A stretch of DNA of 64,000 nt, from assembly GCA_907163375.1 (NCBI GenBank), contig CAJQUW010010440.1, forward strand, positions 1-64,000, written 5' to 3'. Positions 32,432 to 42,062 of this stretch are shown here, in pieces. The notes under the pieces were generated by a model. That model was not told where the DNA came from. It did not search any database and saw only the letters and a list, made by a program, of their open reading frames with translations. Each line of letters starts with the position of its first letter. The stretch's first letter is position 1. This DNA comes from Prostheceraeus crozeri (lineage: Eukaryota; Platyhelminthes; Polycladida; Euryleptidae). Made by a program: the position numbers and the translations under genes.

Positions 32432-32895
32432 AGTTGTGTTTTGGCCATCAATATGACTGAATATTGGAATCGCTTCGCAAAATATCCGAACTTTAAGAAG
32501 TGACAAAGCATTAAAGAATGATGTAAACATTTATTGACATCAAGAAAACACTTTCAAGTTTATGAATTACATTCCATAATCAATGTGCAACTTACACGCG
32601 CACTTGCATGACAGCAACTGGTCACGTTGAATGTCAGATTCCACTGTCGATGCATGTCCCAAAGATTTTCAGTCTTCAAGTTTCAGAGGCAAGATTTCTT
32701 GAAAAACATACCAACTCTCATAGGAAATAATTGAAAACAAGGATTGTGTTCTGTGACACAAATAGACTGGTCAGGATAATATTTCCTTGTCTTGCATACT
32801 AAGCAAATGACATCACAATCACTTTAGTTAAAGTGCACGGTCTCATTATGATAGATACGTTTCTTCTTAGGGACTTTGTACTCAAACGGACAGGC

Positions 32896-33186
32896 TTATC
32901 CGAAGATGACAAAATCCGGTCGTAACTTATTGGCCGGCTTCCCTTGTATGAGCGCCGCGCTCGCCAGCTTGCAAATTCCTCCCAGTCCTCTTGGTCTTCG
33001 GAAATAGCCGCCGACACATTTTGGTGTTAATCGGCACTTCAAAGCGCAGTCCTTGTAATCAAGTAATGATACGGTTTGTATAATGTAAAACTTATTTCCA
33101 CCTCTCATAATCGTAAAGTTGGAAAAATCAGCAGATATCAAAGACGAAACATACAAGAGAAACCCTCCAAGCACAAGATAAGGCAT
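32896..33186 (-). CDS. Small secreted protein, PAN/apple-like
   Basis: The ATG at 33186 begins a signal peptide (MPYLVLGGFLLYVSSLISA). The 77-residue remainder has four cysteines in the pattern C-x3-C-x5-C-x14-C (DCALKCRLTPKCVGGYF, then GGICKLAS), resembling the central part of PAN/apple domains, which mediate protein or carbohydrate binding. It ends at TAA, and an AATAAA in gene sense lies at plus 32530-32535. It may be a single-exon gene or the first exon of a larger one. It lies between two copies of a duplicated block. No paralogue was seen in the window. Confidence 0.55.
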   Translation of the reverse strand: MPYLVLGGFLLYVSSLISADFSNFTIMRGGNKFYIIQTVSLLDYKDCALKCRLTPKCVGGYFRRPRGLGGICKLASAALIQGKPANKLRPDFVIFG

Positions 33187-34044
33187 GTTTAGCCTTCAAC
33201 GCCTTAATTTTCAAGATGACTGTGCGGGAGTTAATATGTCTGGGAAGACAAAGAGACATTGTTTGTCTTTATGGTAACTACGTGCAGACCAATGTGTGTT
33301 CATCAAAAGTTTCCAAATTCATTGATCCAATCAATCCTTTACAGGTGCCTCTTTCTTGCGTTAAGGAATATTTTATGTCTTCTGTTTCTGGGTTACATCG
33401 TTAATGCAGAAGTAGCAAGATAATTGATGTGAACTTTATGAGAAGAATATATGACAAGGTAGAGGTTCATCACGGTCATTGCAAAGAGACAAAGAAATTT
33501 TGGCAGTTTCTACTTTACTTCTCTTTTAGTTTCTTAGCAATGTAACTACATGTTCATGAGTAAATTATGGGGTACTAGCATTTTCGCTAGCATACATCTT
33601 TCGGAGATTGACCTTAGAGTTATTATTATTATATATAATTATATTATAAAAGTTATTATCATTTATAATCTACAATTAGAATTACTATCAACGGGCAAAT
33701 ATAAGCTTAAAATTCTAGCGGAGCGTGGTGTAGGATATGCCTCGAACAAGCTAGAATCTGATTCTGAAAAATCTCATTGAGAAAATGGCTTCAGATTCGA
33801 TCTTCAGCAAACAATACTTCCGGACAGAATAATATATGCAATGGTTCAGTAAATTCGAACAGTAATTGGCACTGACTTAAAAGTAATTGTAAAATAGGAA
33901 TTTGAGCTCTGAAATGAACTATGTTAGAAACTAGGGTTTAAAAGCAATGTTTTTTGAAATGCTTAATTATGGGAAAAGTCAGGTTAGTGCACTTCGAATG
34001 AACAATAATATACAATAAAAAGTTAATATATGCTTAATAAGTGT

Positions 34045-34060
34045 AGCCCTGAAAAGGGCT
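34045..34060 (-). promoter_or_regulatory. Histone-mRNA-like 3' stem-loop in Penelope 3' UTR
   Basis: In element sense the sequence is AGCCCTTTTCAGGGCT, a 6-bp stem with TTTC loop, flanked by CAAC and ACAC. The metazoan replication-dependent histone stem-loop has a 6-bp stem, a four-base U-rich loop followed by A, and A-rich 5' flank. Agreement is close, with only the outer base pair differing (A-T instead of G-C). It lies about 235 nt after the RT stop and 80 nt before the element end. Function is inference. Confidence 0.5.
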
Positions 34061-34203
34061 GTTGAAAGCGTTCACGCCGGTCATCGGGTAATATAAAAGA
34101 AATAATACTTAGATGGCGTACCGAACAATAAAACATATTTACAATCTTTATACAAGACATACCAGAAAAGAATAAACATAGAAGGGGTTCATCAGCAAAA
34201 TGG

Positions 34204-34266
34204 CCAGCTAGGTCGCGTTTCGGGTCCTTTAACATTTTGTACGCTCAAACCCTAGCTGGCGGACCC
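34204..34266 (-). promoter_or_regulatory. Pseudoknot-forming sequence in Penelope 3' UTR
   Basis: Two interleaved complementary pairs occur: GGGTCC (34222-34227) with GGACCC (34261-34266), and CCAGCTAGG (34204-34212) with CCTAGCTGG (34251-34259). Both are perfect, and their order defines an H-type pseudoknot on the transcript. It lies 29 nt after the RT stop. It may be recognised by the element's RT. It does not fit the hammerhead order. Confidence 0.6.
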
Positions 34267-34294
34267 CACACATGACTTAACAATGATAACACTC

Positions 34295-35188
34295 TTAAAT
34301 GAAGCCACACAAAATACAAAATTCTCTGGCTGACTGCAAACCAAATTTAAACAAAACTAAAAAATGCTTTTTCAACAGTCTCTCCATACATTTGATTAAC
34401 TTGCAGGCTTCATATCCGCGTTTCACAAAAACTTTAAACATGCTTTTAGCTTTAACAGTGGCATACGGCAGATGAGAACATATCCTAAGGTAACGAAGAA
34501 CTTGACTGGCAAAGACATTCGCACCCATATGAAGAGGAAGAAGACTGTCGGGAAAAGTGAAAACAATAACATCAAAACAAAATTGCTCAACCTTATGAAA
34601 AACTGATGTATGTAAACCATCACTACAAATATTAAGCTTGACATCGAGATATTCTACTGAGGTGTTATCCGTCCCATTTCTCTCAGCCTTCAAATCCGCG
34701 GGATAAATCTTAGTCACCAAAGTGTCAAAATGTTTATAATTGAATAGACATATATCATCGATGTAACGTGTGGTGCAAGACATCAATCTAGCTAATCCGA
34801 ATTTCTTGTTCGACACTAACGATTTCATAAAAACGAATTCACAGTGGCACAAAAACAAATCAGCTAACATAGGGCTGCAATTTCCCCCCATAGGAATGCC
34901 CCTAACCTGCTTGAATGCCAAGCCACCAAAAACAACGAAAACTTCCGAAATAACAAACTTAATTGCGGACTTCAACATTTCCAAACTAAAACAGTGATAA
35001 CCTTTGTACGTTTTACCAGCGAAAAAAGTTTTATTAAAACCAACACAAAGAAATTTTCTCGATGTGGAGTTAAAAACTAGCTCCAGCAAGCTTAACAAAT
35101 GTGCACATGTCTTCATGATTGAGGTTAGTATACAATGTAGAAAAATCGAATACTTGAATTGAAAAGACATTATTTTTATTATTTGCAA
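34295..35188 (-). pseudogene. Penelope RT, second half
   Basis: The frame joins the upstream ORF after a frame change near 35100. It contains KQVRGIPMGGNCSPMLADLF (RT motif B with the PLE-type PMG) at about residues 110-130, then TTRYIDDICLFNY (catalytic YIDD) and SVEYLDVKLNI. The C-terminal thumb extends to a stop at 34295. No endonuclease follows, confirming the N-terminal location of that domain. Confidence 0.85.
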
Positions 35189-37079
35189 CGTTCAAAAATT
35201 CTTCAGTAGACTTAATGCTCCAAAAACATCGGAAGCCACTATTCTTCTGTATTGCTTCACAATAAATTTTAAAAAAGTCTCTTATTAAGGAAAGACCCTT
35301 ATTAAGAACAACTGACAATTGTGTACTCGTACACTTGCGCGCTCCAGCAATAAATCTAAACTTATATGGTGACTTATGAAACTTCGGAATACAAAACAAT
35401 TTAGGCAACTTTTTACAATCATCCGAACAGTTTATACCAAATGACTTAACAAGTGAACAGTGACGGTCAACAATTTCACTGCTACCTTCCGAAGAAACAG
35501 AATAAGTTGCATTGCCGACAGGTACCAAACTGTTTAAATCAAAACCTAGTTCTTCCAACATGATGTTGATATACAATTTCTTACATATAACAGCAAAATT
35601 ATTAGCCGCTTTATCGACGGGCACTATGACAAAATGATCATGCATACATTTAATGCTCTCATCAAGTGATCTAGTAGACGTAAACTTTCTTTCGAATACA
35701 TTTTCACAATACTTTAGTCTTTTGATACGTTTACAAATGAGGTCTATTGTTTCACCCTCCCAATCATCGAAACGATCACGATCAATCTTGAACACTTTGG
35801 ACATTTTATCAGCGTGGGTCTTAACACAAGTCACCAAGTCAGCTTTAGCCTTATTCCATGGCAAAAATTGAGGAATACGAAATTTAACACCCCGTGCCAT
35901 GACATTCCTAAGATGAACATCATCTATCACATTCAAATCACCAGTAACAATATGACCGAAAGGAGCGTAAATAAAATCGGGTTTACTAGAACAAATACAA
36001 GCAGAAGTTGAAATATTAGATATGTCGGACAACGACAAACTCGATAACAATCTACTGTAATTGCAAATACGCAACGATATCGGTTTCACAAGCTTGTAAA
36101 ATATTCTAGGAGGATGTGCACTTTGGACCTTGTCAGGCAAAAGACGGCGAATTCTTTTATTGCCAAAAACAGACGGAATATTCAAATACTCGATATTCCT
36201 ACAGTCATACAAAACAACAATTACAGCCCTTTCACGATCCTTGTCGATACCGTTATTACTATTATCATTAAAAACATGAGTTAAAAAAGCTGACAAAACA
36301 ATACGCAAGTCACCTGCGACACTAGACAAGTTCTGGAGCAAATTGCGCAAAACACTTCTTGAAAGCTTTCGTAAATAACAATAAAAATCAATAAAATCGC
36401 ACTTATCGAAAAAACAGCGCAAAGAATCAAAAACAACAGTGCTATCAGGATAAGATGTCCGAACTTTTCTCCCAGATCGTCTTCTACCATGACTTCTTCT
36501 CTTTCGCGGAATGGGTGACGAATAAAAAGGCGTATTATTTACAGTATCATTAGAAACACGTCCTTGGCCAAGTAGTCTATCATTCAAACCCAAAGGATAC
36601 ACGGTATTCAAAGTTTTAATATAAAAGTCTTCCTTTACATCAAGCTCACGCTTAGCTTCATCAAAAGACATTTGTGAAGAGTCTACACAATCTATAATTT
36701 GCACACTTACATCAGAAAAAGAATGGCCGTTGCTGTTGAAATGTTTACAAAGGAAGGTTGACAATTTATCTTTACAGATTGAATGCCGATGCCCATTCAG
36801 ACGACTATGTAACTCTTGCCTGGTCTGACCAACATACTGTACGCCACATTTCATACACGTAATTAAATAAATTGCGAACTTTGTCTTACAATTAAAATTA
36901 CCCGCTTTATCAAATACAAACTTGCGACCGGTACTAAAAGAATTAAAACAATTATCACATTCCAGTGACTTACAGCACAAACACTTATTGCTATTGCACA
37001 AACTTGTATTGCTAACATTAGGTGGCGCTATCCACCTATTCGCACTAAACGAAAACACTTTAGCAGACATAATTTCCAT
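35070..37079 (-). CDS. Penelope polyprotein: GIY-YIG endonuclease, linker and RT N-terminal half
   Basis: A 669-residue open frame with no stop. Residues 28-55 hold a Cys cluster (CNSNKCLCCKSLECDNC) consistent with a zinc finger. Residues 67-150 are the GIY-YIG nuclease (FAIYLITCMKCGVQYVGQTR, then GHRHS, KHFNSNGH). A basic linker (RKRRSHGRRRSGRKVR) is followed by a segment with GHIVTGDLNVI and MARGVKFRIPQF. The RT N-terminal motifs come next: VIVPVDKAANNFAVICKK, LPKLFCIPKFHK, and FDFSTLYTNL with catalytic Asp. The RT continues in ORF 34295-35188 after one indel near 35100. No selenocysteine TGA was seen. The ATG at 37079 is about 140 nt from the element end. Confidence 0.88.
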   Translation of the reverse strand: MEIMSAKVFSFSANRWIAPPNVSNTSLCNSNKCLCCKSLECDNCFNSFSTGRKFVFDKAGNFNCKTKFAIYLITCMKCGVQYVGQTRQELHSRLNGHRHSICKDKLSTFLCKHFNSNGHSFSDVSVQIIDCVDSSQMSFDEAKRELDVKEDFYIKTLNTVYPLGLNDRLLGQGRVSNDTVNNTPFYSSPIPRKRRSHGRRRSGRKVRTSYPDSTVVFDSLRCFFDKCDFIDFYCYLRKLSRSVLRNLLQNLSSVAGDLRIVLSAFLTHVFNDNSNNGIDKDRERAVIVVLYDCRNIEYLNIPSVFGNKRIRRLLPDKVQSAHPPRIFYKLVKPISLRICNYSRLLSSLSLSDISNISTSACICSSKPDFIYAPFGHIVTGDLNVIDDVHLRNVMARGVKFRIPQFLPWNKAKADLVTCVKTHADKMSKVFKIDRDRFDDWEGETIDLICKRIKRLKYCENVFERKFTSTRSLDESIKCMHDHFVIVPVDKAANNFAVICKKLYINIMLEELGFDLNSLVPVGNATYSVSSEGSSEIVDRHCSLVKSFGINCSDDCKKLPKLFCIPKFHKSPYKFRFIAGARKCTSTQLSVVLNKGLSLIRDFFKIYCEAIQKNSGFRCFWSIKSTEEFLNVANNKNNVFSIQVFDFSTLYTNLNHEDMCTFVKLAGASF

Positions 37080-37537
37080 ACATTTGAGTGCCAGAGCCCC
37101 ATAAAAGCAGAGACAACTTACAGAGGTTGGACTTGGAAGCCCTGCTATCTACACGATGGCTTACGCCTAAACAACTAAACATATAATGAATAAGAAAAGT
37201 ACACAGGTCAGACAAAGCCTTCTTTAAAGCCAAGAAACATGATGTGTTATTGTTTGTTTATTTTCATACTATCAATTTAGGACATTTTTATAATTTCCAA
37301 CCTCCTGAATGAGTTGTCAACATCATGGATAGTTTTAATAGATGCAAACAGAGAATGATGAGCTGGAATTTCTGATGTACAGAAACTAAATATGCCACAT
37401 CAACGAGCTACATTCCTATTCACAGAATTAAGCATCTCTGCGATCGTTCCACACACATCTCTTCCCTTTTGTTGTCCTGTTGAGGTTTCTTTAAGAATGC
37501 TTCCTTAAGATTTATGGAATGCCAGGTTTCTATAATA

Positions 37538-38150
37538 ATAATAATAAATTCTTTATTGTCATACAAAAGGCGGTATGCGCATTACATATAATTCAGAACA
37601 AGATATTGTGAAGAAAGTTAAAAAGTTAACGGTAAAATCTAATGAACGAATTAGAAAGACGTTTGGTAAACGCTCGCGGTTTCCTGAGCGGACAGGAGTT
37701 ACGTGATGTAGGATGCCTTTTGTCGAACAATGCTTGTAATGGATGGTTTTGACTGGAGGTGATCTTGCTGAAGAGTTTATTGCATATTCGATCCCCAGCT
37801 GCGATGTAATTCTCGGGCATCGAGGAAGACCCGGTCATAATCCTGTATGCCCTCCTTTCGACACGCAATAGACGGTTCAGGTGACGCTTGCTGGCATTCG
37901 TAAAACACGAGAAGGTATAGGTCATAATTGAGCGGATCAGGGAATTGTATACATGTATTAGTACGTCGCGTTTGCACTTGGCTCTTCTCAGATTCCGTAG
38001 AACGAATAATCTTTTGGATCACTTCTGACATATTTTGGAAATATGATCGCTCCAACTAAGAGAACTTGAGAACGAGTTAACGGATGGTATACTTTCAGAG
38101 CCGATAAGAATTCGATTCAAAGTGAGGTCCTGCTTAGTAACAATATCTAT
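37538..38150 (-). pseudogene. CR1-like LINE 3' end
   Basis: The minus strand reads SLSWSDHISKI, KRLFVLRNLRRAK and VLIHVYNSLIRSIMTYTFSC, then RLLRVERRAYRIMTG and a degenerate tail, in two frames. This is the post-RT region shared with the other CR1-like copies. The 3' end carries an ATT trinucleotide tail (plus 37529-37545). It is heavily 5' truncated. Confidence 0.7.
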
Positions 38151-38290
38151 CACACTATCAGCGCACACATCTCTCCCTAAACCACAGTCACCCTGATTCT
38201 ACTGCAATACGACAACTTTCCGTATTGTTATTGCTCATACAGTTTATACATCTCAGTATCTGGTATTATTGCCTTGAATCACGGGGTTTA

Positions 38291-38450
38291 TTAACACTAG
38301 AAGGACCGACCGGTCATTTTTGACTGCTGCTAAACTGCGAAGTGTTGTAGTTTCTATGAAGTTCGATATTCTGACTTAGTATGTATTGACTTTTCTGACA
38401 AATGATGATTAAAATAAATTACCACATCTTGCTAGATTGTTACTTTGCAC
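38291..38450 (+). mobile_element. piggyBac left-end fragment
   Basis: TTAACACTAGAAGGACCG starts at 38291, followed by a GACCGACCGGTC palindrome. The first 12 bases equal the reverse complement of the end of the piggyBac remnant at 11539-11550. No transposase follows; the element is truncated before the RTE fragment. Confidence 0.55.
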
Positions 38451-38454
38451 TGAT

Positions 38455-38880
38455 GCAAGATTTCCATCTCGATCTCTGTGAATGTCAGCTGTCCCTTGGG
38501 AAACTGGGTCATTATACTTGGATGATGATCTTGTGCCGGTTTATTGCAGATTGAAACACGTCTGCATCACAGACAGGTAAAAATGAACACCTCTTCAGTA
38601 GACCTATTGAAATCTGACCCAATTCGTTCTTCTACTAACATAGAAAGCTCCATCTTATTGTTCATGGTTCACTCTCATGAGCTTAGGATTCAGGACTAAT
38701 GAATGTTAATACCAAAGGAGAAATTTCATTTTAATTACATGTGCCGAAAGTAAGGCACAACTTACATTAAGTGCAGTCACTCATCTAAACCTTGATATAA
38801 TTTAAAATTTTGAGTCTTTGAATTTGAATTTTGATTTTAAACGGTCAAATTAATGATGTCTTAGTGTGTAAAAAAGTGTT
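38455..38880. other. No gene seen
   Basis: Short AT-rich spacer between the piggyBac end and the RTE LINE. No supported feature. Confidence 0.45.
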
Positions 38881-38899
38881 TAGTGTTAGTGTTAGTGTT

Positions 38900-40271
38900 T
38901 AAAAAAAAATCTTTAACCAAAATCTTTAACCGAATTTTGAATTGTGGCCAGATACCCCATGAGTGGAGAAACGCAGATGTAGTAGTGATTTACAAAAAAG
39001 GCTGCAGTAAGAACATAAAGAACTACCGACCAATAAGCCTTCTAAGTCATCTGTACAAAGTCTTCACCAGAGTTTTACAACGCCGGATTAAACAGACATT
39101 AGAATGGAATCAACCAAGAGAGCAAGCTGGTTTCCGGAAAGGCTACTCAACAATTGACCATCTACACTCGATAAATCAACTGATTGAGAAGTATACAGAG
39201 TATAACAAGACTCTCTATATACTTATGATCGACTATGAAAAAGCTTTTGACTCTGTTAGCCACACAGCGATGCTAACTACAGTAAGAAAGCAGGGAGTAA
39301 GAGGGAAAATTTGGGGAATTTTAAATGAGATACATAGTGATGCAACAGCTTCCATAAAGTTGGAAACAAGAGGCCCGAAATTCCTCATTGAACGTGGCGT
39401 TCGCCAAGGAGATCCCATATCCCCAGTCCTCTTTACGGCAACATTAGAGGACATATTCAGATCATGTCACTTCCCTACAGACGCAGGAATAAACATCGAC
39501 GGTGAACGTCTCATGAACTTGAGATTTGCAGATGATATTGCCATTTTTGAGGATGACGCGACTTCCATGCAAATAATTGTAGATGAGCTAAATAAGCAGG
39601 GGAAAAAGGTCGGTTTAAAGATAAACAACGAGAAAACAAAAATTTTGACAAACGGCCAAAAGAGTTTAATCCACATCAATGGACACGTCATAGATTATGT
39701 CGACGATTTTATTTACCTTGGACAGAATATCTCCTTTCAAGCCCGCCAAGAACAAGAAATCCTAAGAAGAACACAAAATGCGTGGAAGTCCTTTTGGAAA
39801 CTCAAGCCCTACTGAACATCACGAGGTATAGAGATGAAGAATAAAAAACGTTTGTTCGATATGTGCATTCTGCCTGTCCTGACATACGGATCCCAAACCT
39901 GGTCTCTAACACGATCACAAGAGAATAAACTCAGAACAACACAGCGAGCGATGGAACGAAGGATGATTGGAGTCACTCTGAAAGACAAGGTTAGAAACGA
40001 AGAAGTAAGGAGACGAACAGGATTAAAGGACGTTGTGACAGAAGCGAAACATCTCCAATGGAAGTGGGCTGGTCATGTCATCAGGCGACCCGATAACAGA
40101 TGGAGCCATAGAACGACAGTATGGATACCAAGAGAAGGGAAAAGAAACCGTGGAGGACAGAGAAAGAGATGGAGCGACGAACTCCAAATGAACTGGCGGC
40201 TGGCGGCTGGCGGCGAACGATCGTGCGACATGGATTCGTATCACAAGGGAGGCCATTTTCCGCAAGGATGA
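38900..40271 (+). pseudogene. RTE-like LINE reverse transcriptase, near-intact RT, 5' truncated
   Basis: One frame with a single in-frame TGA at 39813-39815 encodes the RT: EWRNADVVVIYKKGCSKNIK, NYRPISLL, EQAGFRKGYSTIDHL, YILMIDYEKAFDSVSH (catalytic Asp), ERGVRQGDPISPVLFTATL and MNLRFADDIAIF (catalytic FADD). After the stop it continues with LTYGSQTWSLTRSQENKL, ERRMIGVTLKDKVRNEEV and HVIRRPDNRW to 40271. The motif set is RTE-clade type. The endonuclease is absent. A GTAAGAC/GTAAGTAAG tail lies near 40282-40300. Confidence 0.85.
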
Positions 40272-40279
40272 TAACGGCT

Positions 40280-40755
40280 AACGTAAGACGTAAGTAAGTG
40301 TCTTAGGAAATCACTATAATGAGAAATTCTCAAAAAACAAAGGCACGTTTTTAAATCAAAAACATTTTCTAAAACTGTGTTTTTAAACATTTATTAAAGC
40401 AAACATTGTTTCTTTGAACCCTAGTTATGCTCTATCTCAGCTAATTATGTCATTTTTAGTCATTTCAATTGATTCAGTAAAGAAAGACTTGGATAACATT
40501 TTCCTCATAAGTTGAAATCAATAAAATAATATCATTTTTCAGTCTTTCTGAGCACAAAAATGAATATTTATATCGAAATTTATTTCGCTGATCTGGTCTC
40601 ATTAATTGAGATAGGCAATTGATTGACAAAGCCAAATCAGCGAATTATTCAAACACAATTCATTTATTTTTGCGCGCAGACAGACTGAAAAATAATAATA
40701 TTTTGTATAATTTGTATAACATTTCCTGGGTATGACACTAAACTGCATCCGTCAT
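40280..40755. other. No gene seen
   Basis: AT-rich spacer between two RTE fragments. No supported feature. Confidence 0.45.
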
Positions 40756-40759
40756 GTTT

Positions 40760-41440
40760 ACTGAGTGGTAGCACCTTACCCCAGAAAGGGTCCGGTGGCG
40801 ACGGATATATCCCTACTGGTAGATATGGTTCTCCAGCTGCATGAAGGGCTACCTGTGGCTCTTAGCCATCACACGGTAAGAGAAGGTAGCTCTGAATTTA
40901 AATCTCCCTGTTGCCTTGTAGGGTATGCCTCGTCAGGCAAAGGCTGGAGATGGAAACTTCGATATCAAACCTTGTGGGTCAGCCCGGGCAGCGCCACCCA
41001 GAATCTGTTCGAATGAAAAATCTGTTATGACAGATCAGACAATTATCGATAATGCTACCGCGTTCGGGGCTTTAACCGACGCGCCGCTCAGTCAGGCAAC
41101 GGCGAGAAGTATGCGAAGACCTGAATATCTAAGAATACGTATTGGTAGTCTCAATGTTGGCACTATGAATGGAAAGGCCTCTGAAGTGGTAGAAATGATG
41201 TAGAGACGGCAGCTGTTAGTGCTTGGAGTACAAGAAACGAAGTGGAAAGGAGACCGAATGGGGTAGGTGTGATTCTAAGTGAGGAGCTCAGTGAGAGAGT
41301 GGTGAGAGTTGAGAGATGGAATGGAAGGATAATTGTTGTGTGGGTTATCGTGCATAGGCAGATTTTCTGCATTGGGTCTGTTTACGCCCCTCAGACGGGA
41401 AGAACCTTTCTGGAGAAACAAGAATTCAGAGATCAGAGAG
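40760..41440 (+). pseudogene. RTE-like LINE 5' region and endonuclease start
   Basis: A GC-richer leader (about 40770-41100) precedes the endonuclease start: LRIRIGSLNVGTMNGKASEV, a TAG, RRQLLVLGVQETKWKG (catalytic ETKW). After a frame change, NGVGVILSEELSERVV and FCIGSVYAPQTGR follow. The order matches the APE-type endonuclease of RTE elements. It is cut off after about 110 residues. With the RT fragment at 38900-40271 it could represent two copies or a rearranged one; the two are in the same orientation but in the wrong order for a single element. Confidence 0.75.
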
Positions 41441-41444
41441 CATT

Positions 41445-42060
41445 TTCCGTCTTTCGATTTCAAATATCATTCAAAATAAAAATTAAAACCGTCGGTAGCA
41501 CATCTTATCCTGCTTCATCATTTTTCTTTTGAAAAACTTGAATTTCTAGATTCTTTGAATCTAGAATGGGATGCGACTGTTAATGTTAATTGATTAACGT
41601 TCTGATTGATGTCAACCTTTGGTCTGTGCCACAGTTGAAAGGCAGAAGCATTGACTGGGCTTTGAAATTAATGTGGTCCGGCTTAAAATAGCTTCTTTAA
41701 CTGTTTTGCCAATTGGTTTCGAGTTTAAGTTGACTTTGCACTGCCCAATACTTTTGATTTTCATTGAAGCATGCAGCCGTGAGTGTAAGGTCACACGATT
41801 TGCGTCATTCTATTATTTTTCAAATATTTGACTAGATTTTGAGAGACGAAGAACACTATCAGCATGGTTTGACGCAACTTCTTATTAGAGAAACTTAGAT
41901 AGTTTCCAAGTATCGCGTTGCTATTGATGTGTATAGCTGTGTGTGTCAGACTTTTCATTTGACAGTTTATAGTTCTCATGTTTGACATTAAAATGCGCGA
42001 GTGCATAACATTTACTGACATTCGGTGACTGAATGAGACCATCCACCTTGTAAATGATAG
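41445..42060. other. Intergenic; upstream region of secreted peptide gene
   Basis: No repeat or coding region recognised. ORFs at 41612-41794 and 41791-42042 (minus) have no domain. Promoter motifs could not be assigned with confidence. Confidence 0.4.
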
Positions 42061-42062
42061 TC

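Larger units (their letters stand above)
33965..37221 (-). mobile_element. Penelope-like element with N-terminal endonuclease (Naiad-like), 3257 bp
   Basis: Boundaries are fixed by comparison with copy A of the duplicated host block. In element sense it runs from 37221 down to 33965: a 5' UTR of about 140 nt, a long ORF with GIY-YIG first and RT second, and a 330-nt 3' UTR with a pseudoknot and a histone-like stem-loop. Canonical PLEs have the endonuclease after the RT. The permuted order matches the group published as Naiad elements. No inverted terminal repeats are visible. One frameshift separates the ORFs; otherwise coding is open. Confidence 0.85.
33662..37428. repeat. Duplicated block, copy B, split by a Penelope element
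   Basis: The left part 33662-33964 and right part 37222-37428 together align to copy A (31836-32431). The break occurs at CTT, present at both junctions (33962-33964 and 37222-37224), giving a 3-bp target duplication for the intervening element. Confidence 0.85.

Noticed and set aside
34180-34225. CTGATGA and GAAAC on the minus strand near the Penelope stop, suggesting a hammerhead
   Set aside because: The order of the conserved boxes around the putative GTC is wrong for any circular permutation of the hammerhead, and the required stem II cannot form; the pseudoknot explains the complementarity better.
34204-34266. HDV-like ribozyme for the 3' UTR pseudoknot
   Set aside because: The helix order is compatible, but no P4 helix or convincing catalytic-cytosine context is visible, so it is reported only as a pseudoknot.
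35070-37079. Selenocysteine codons, reported for some Naiad-type elements
   Set aside because: The ORF contains no internal TGA in the nuclease or RT segment, so there is no sign of recoding.
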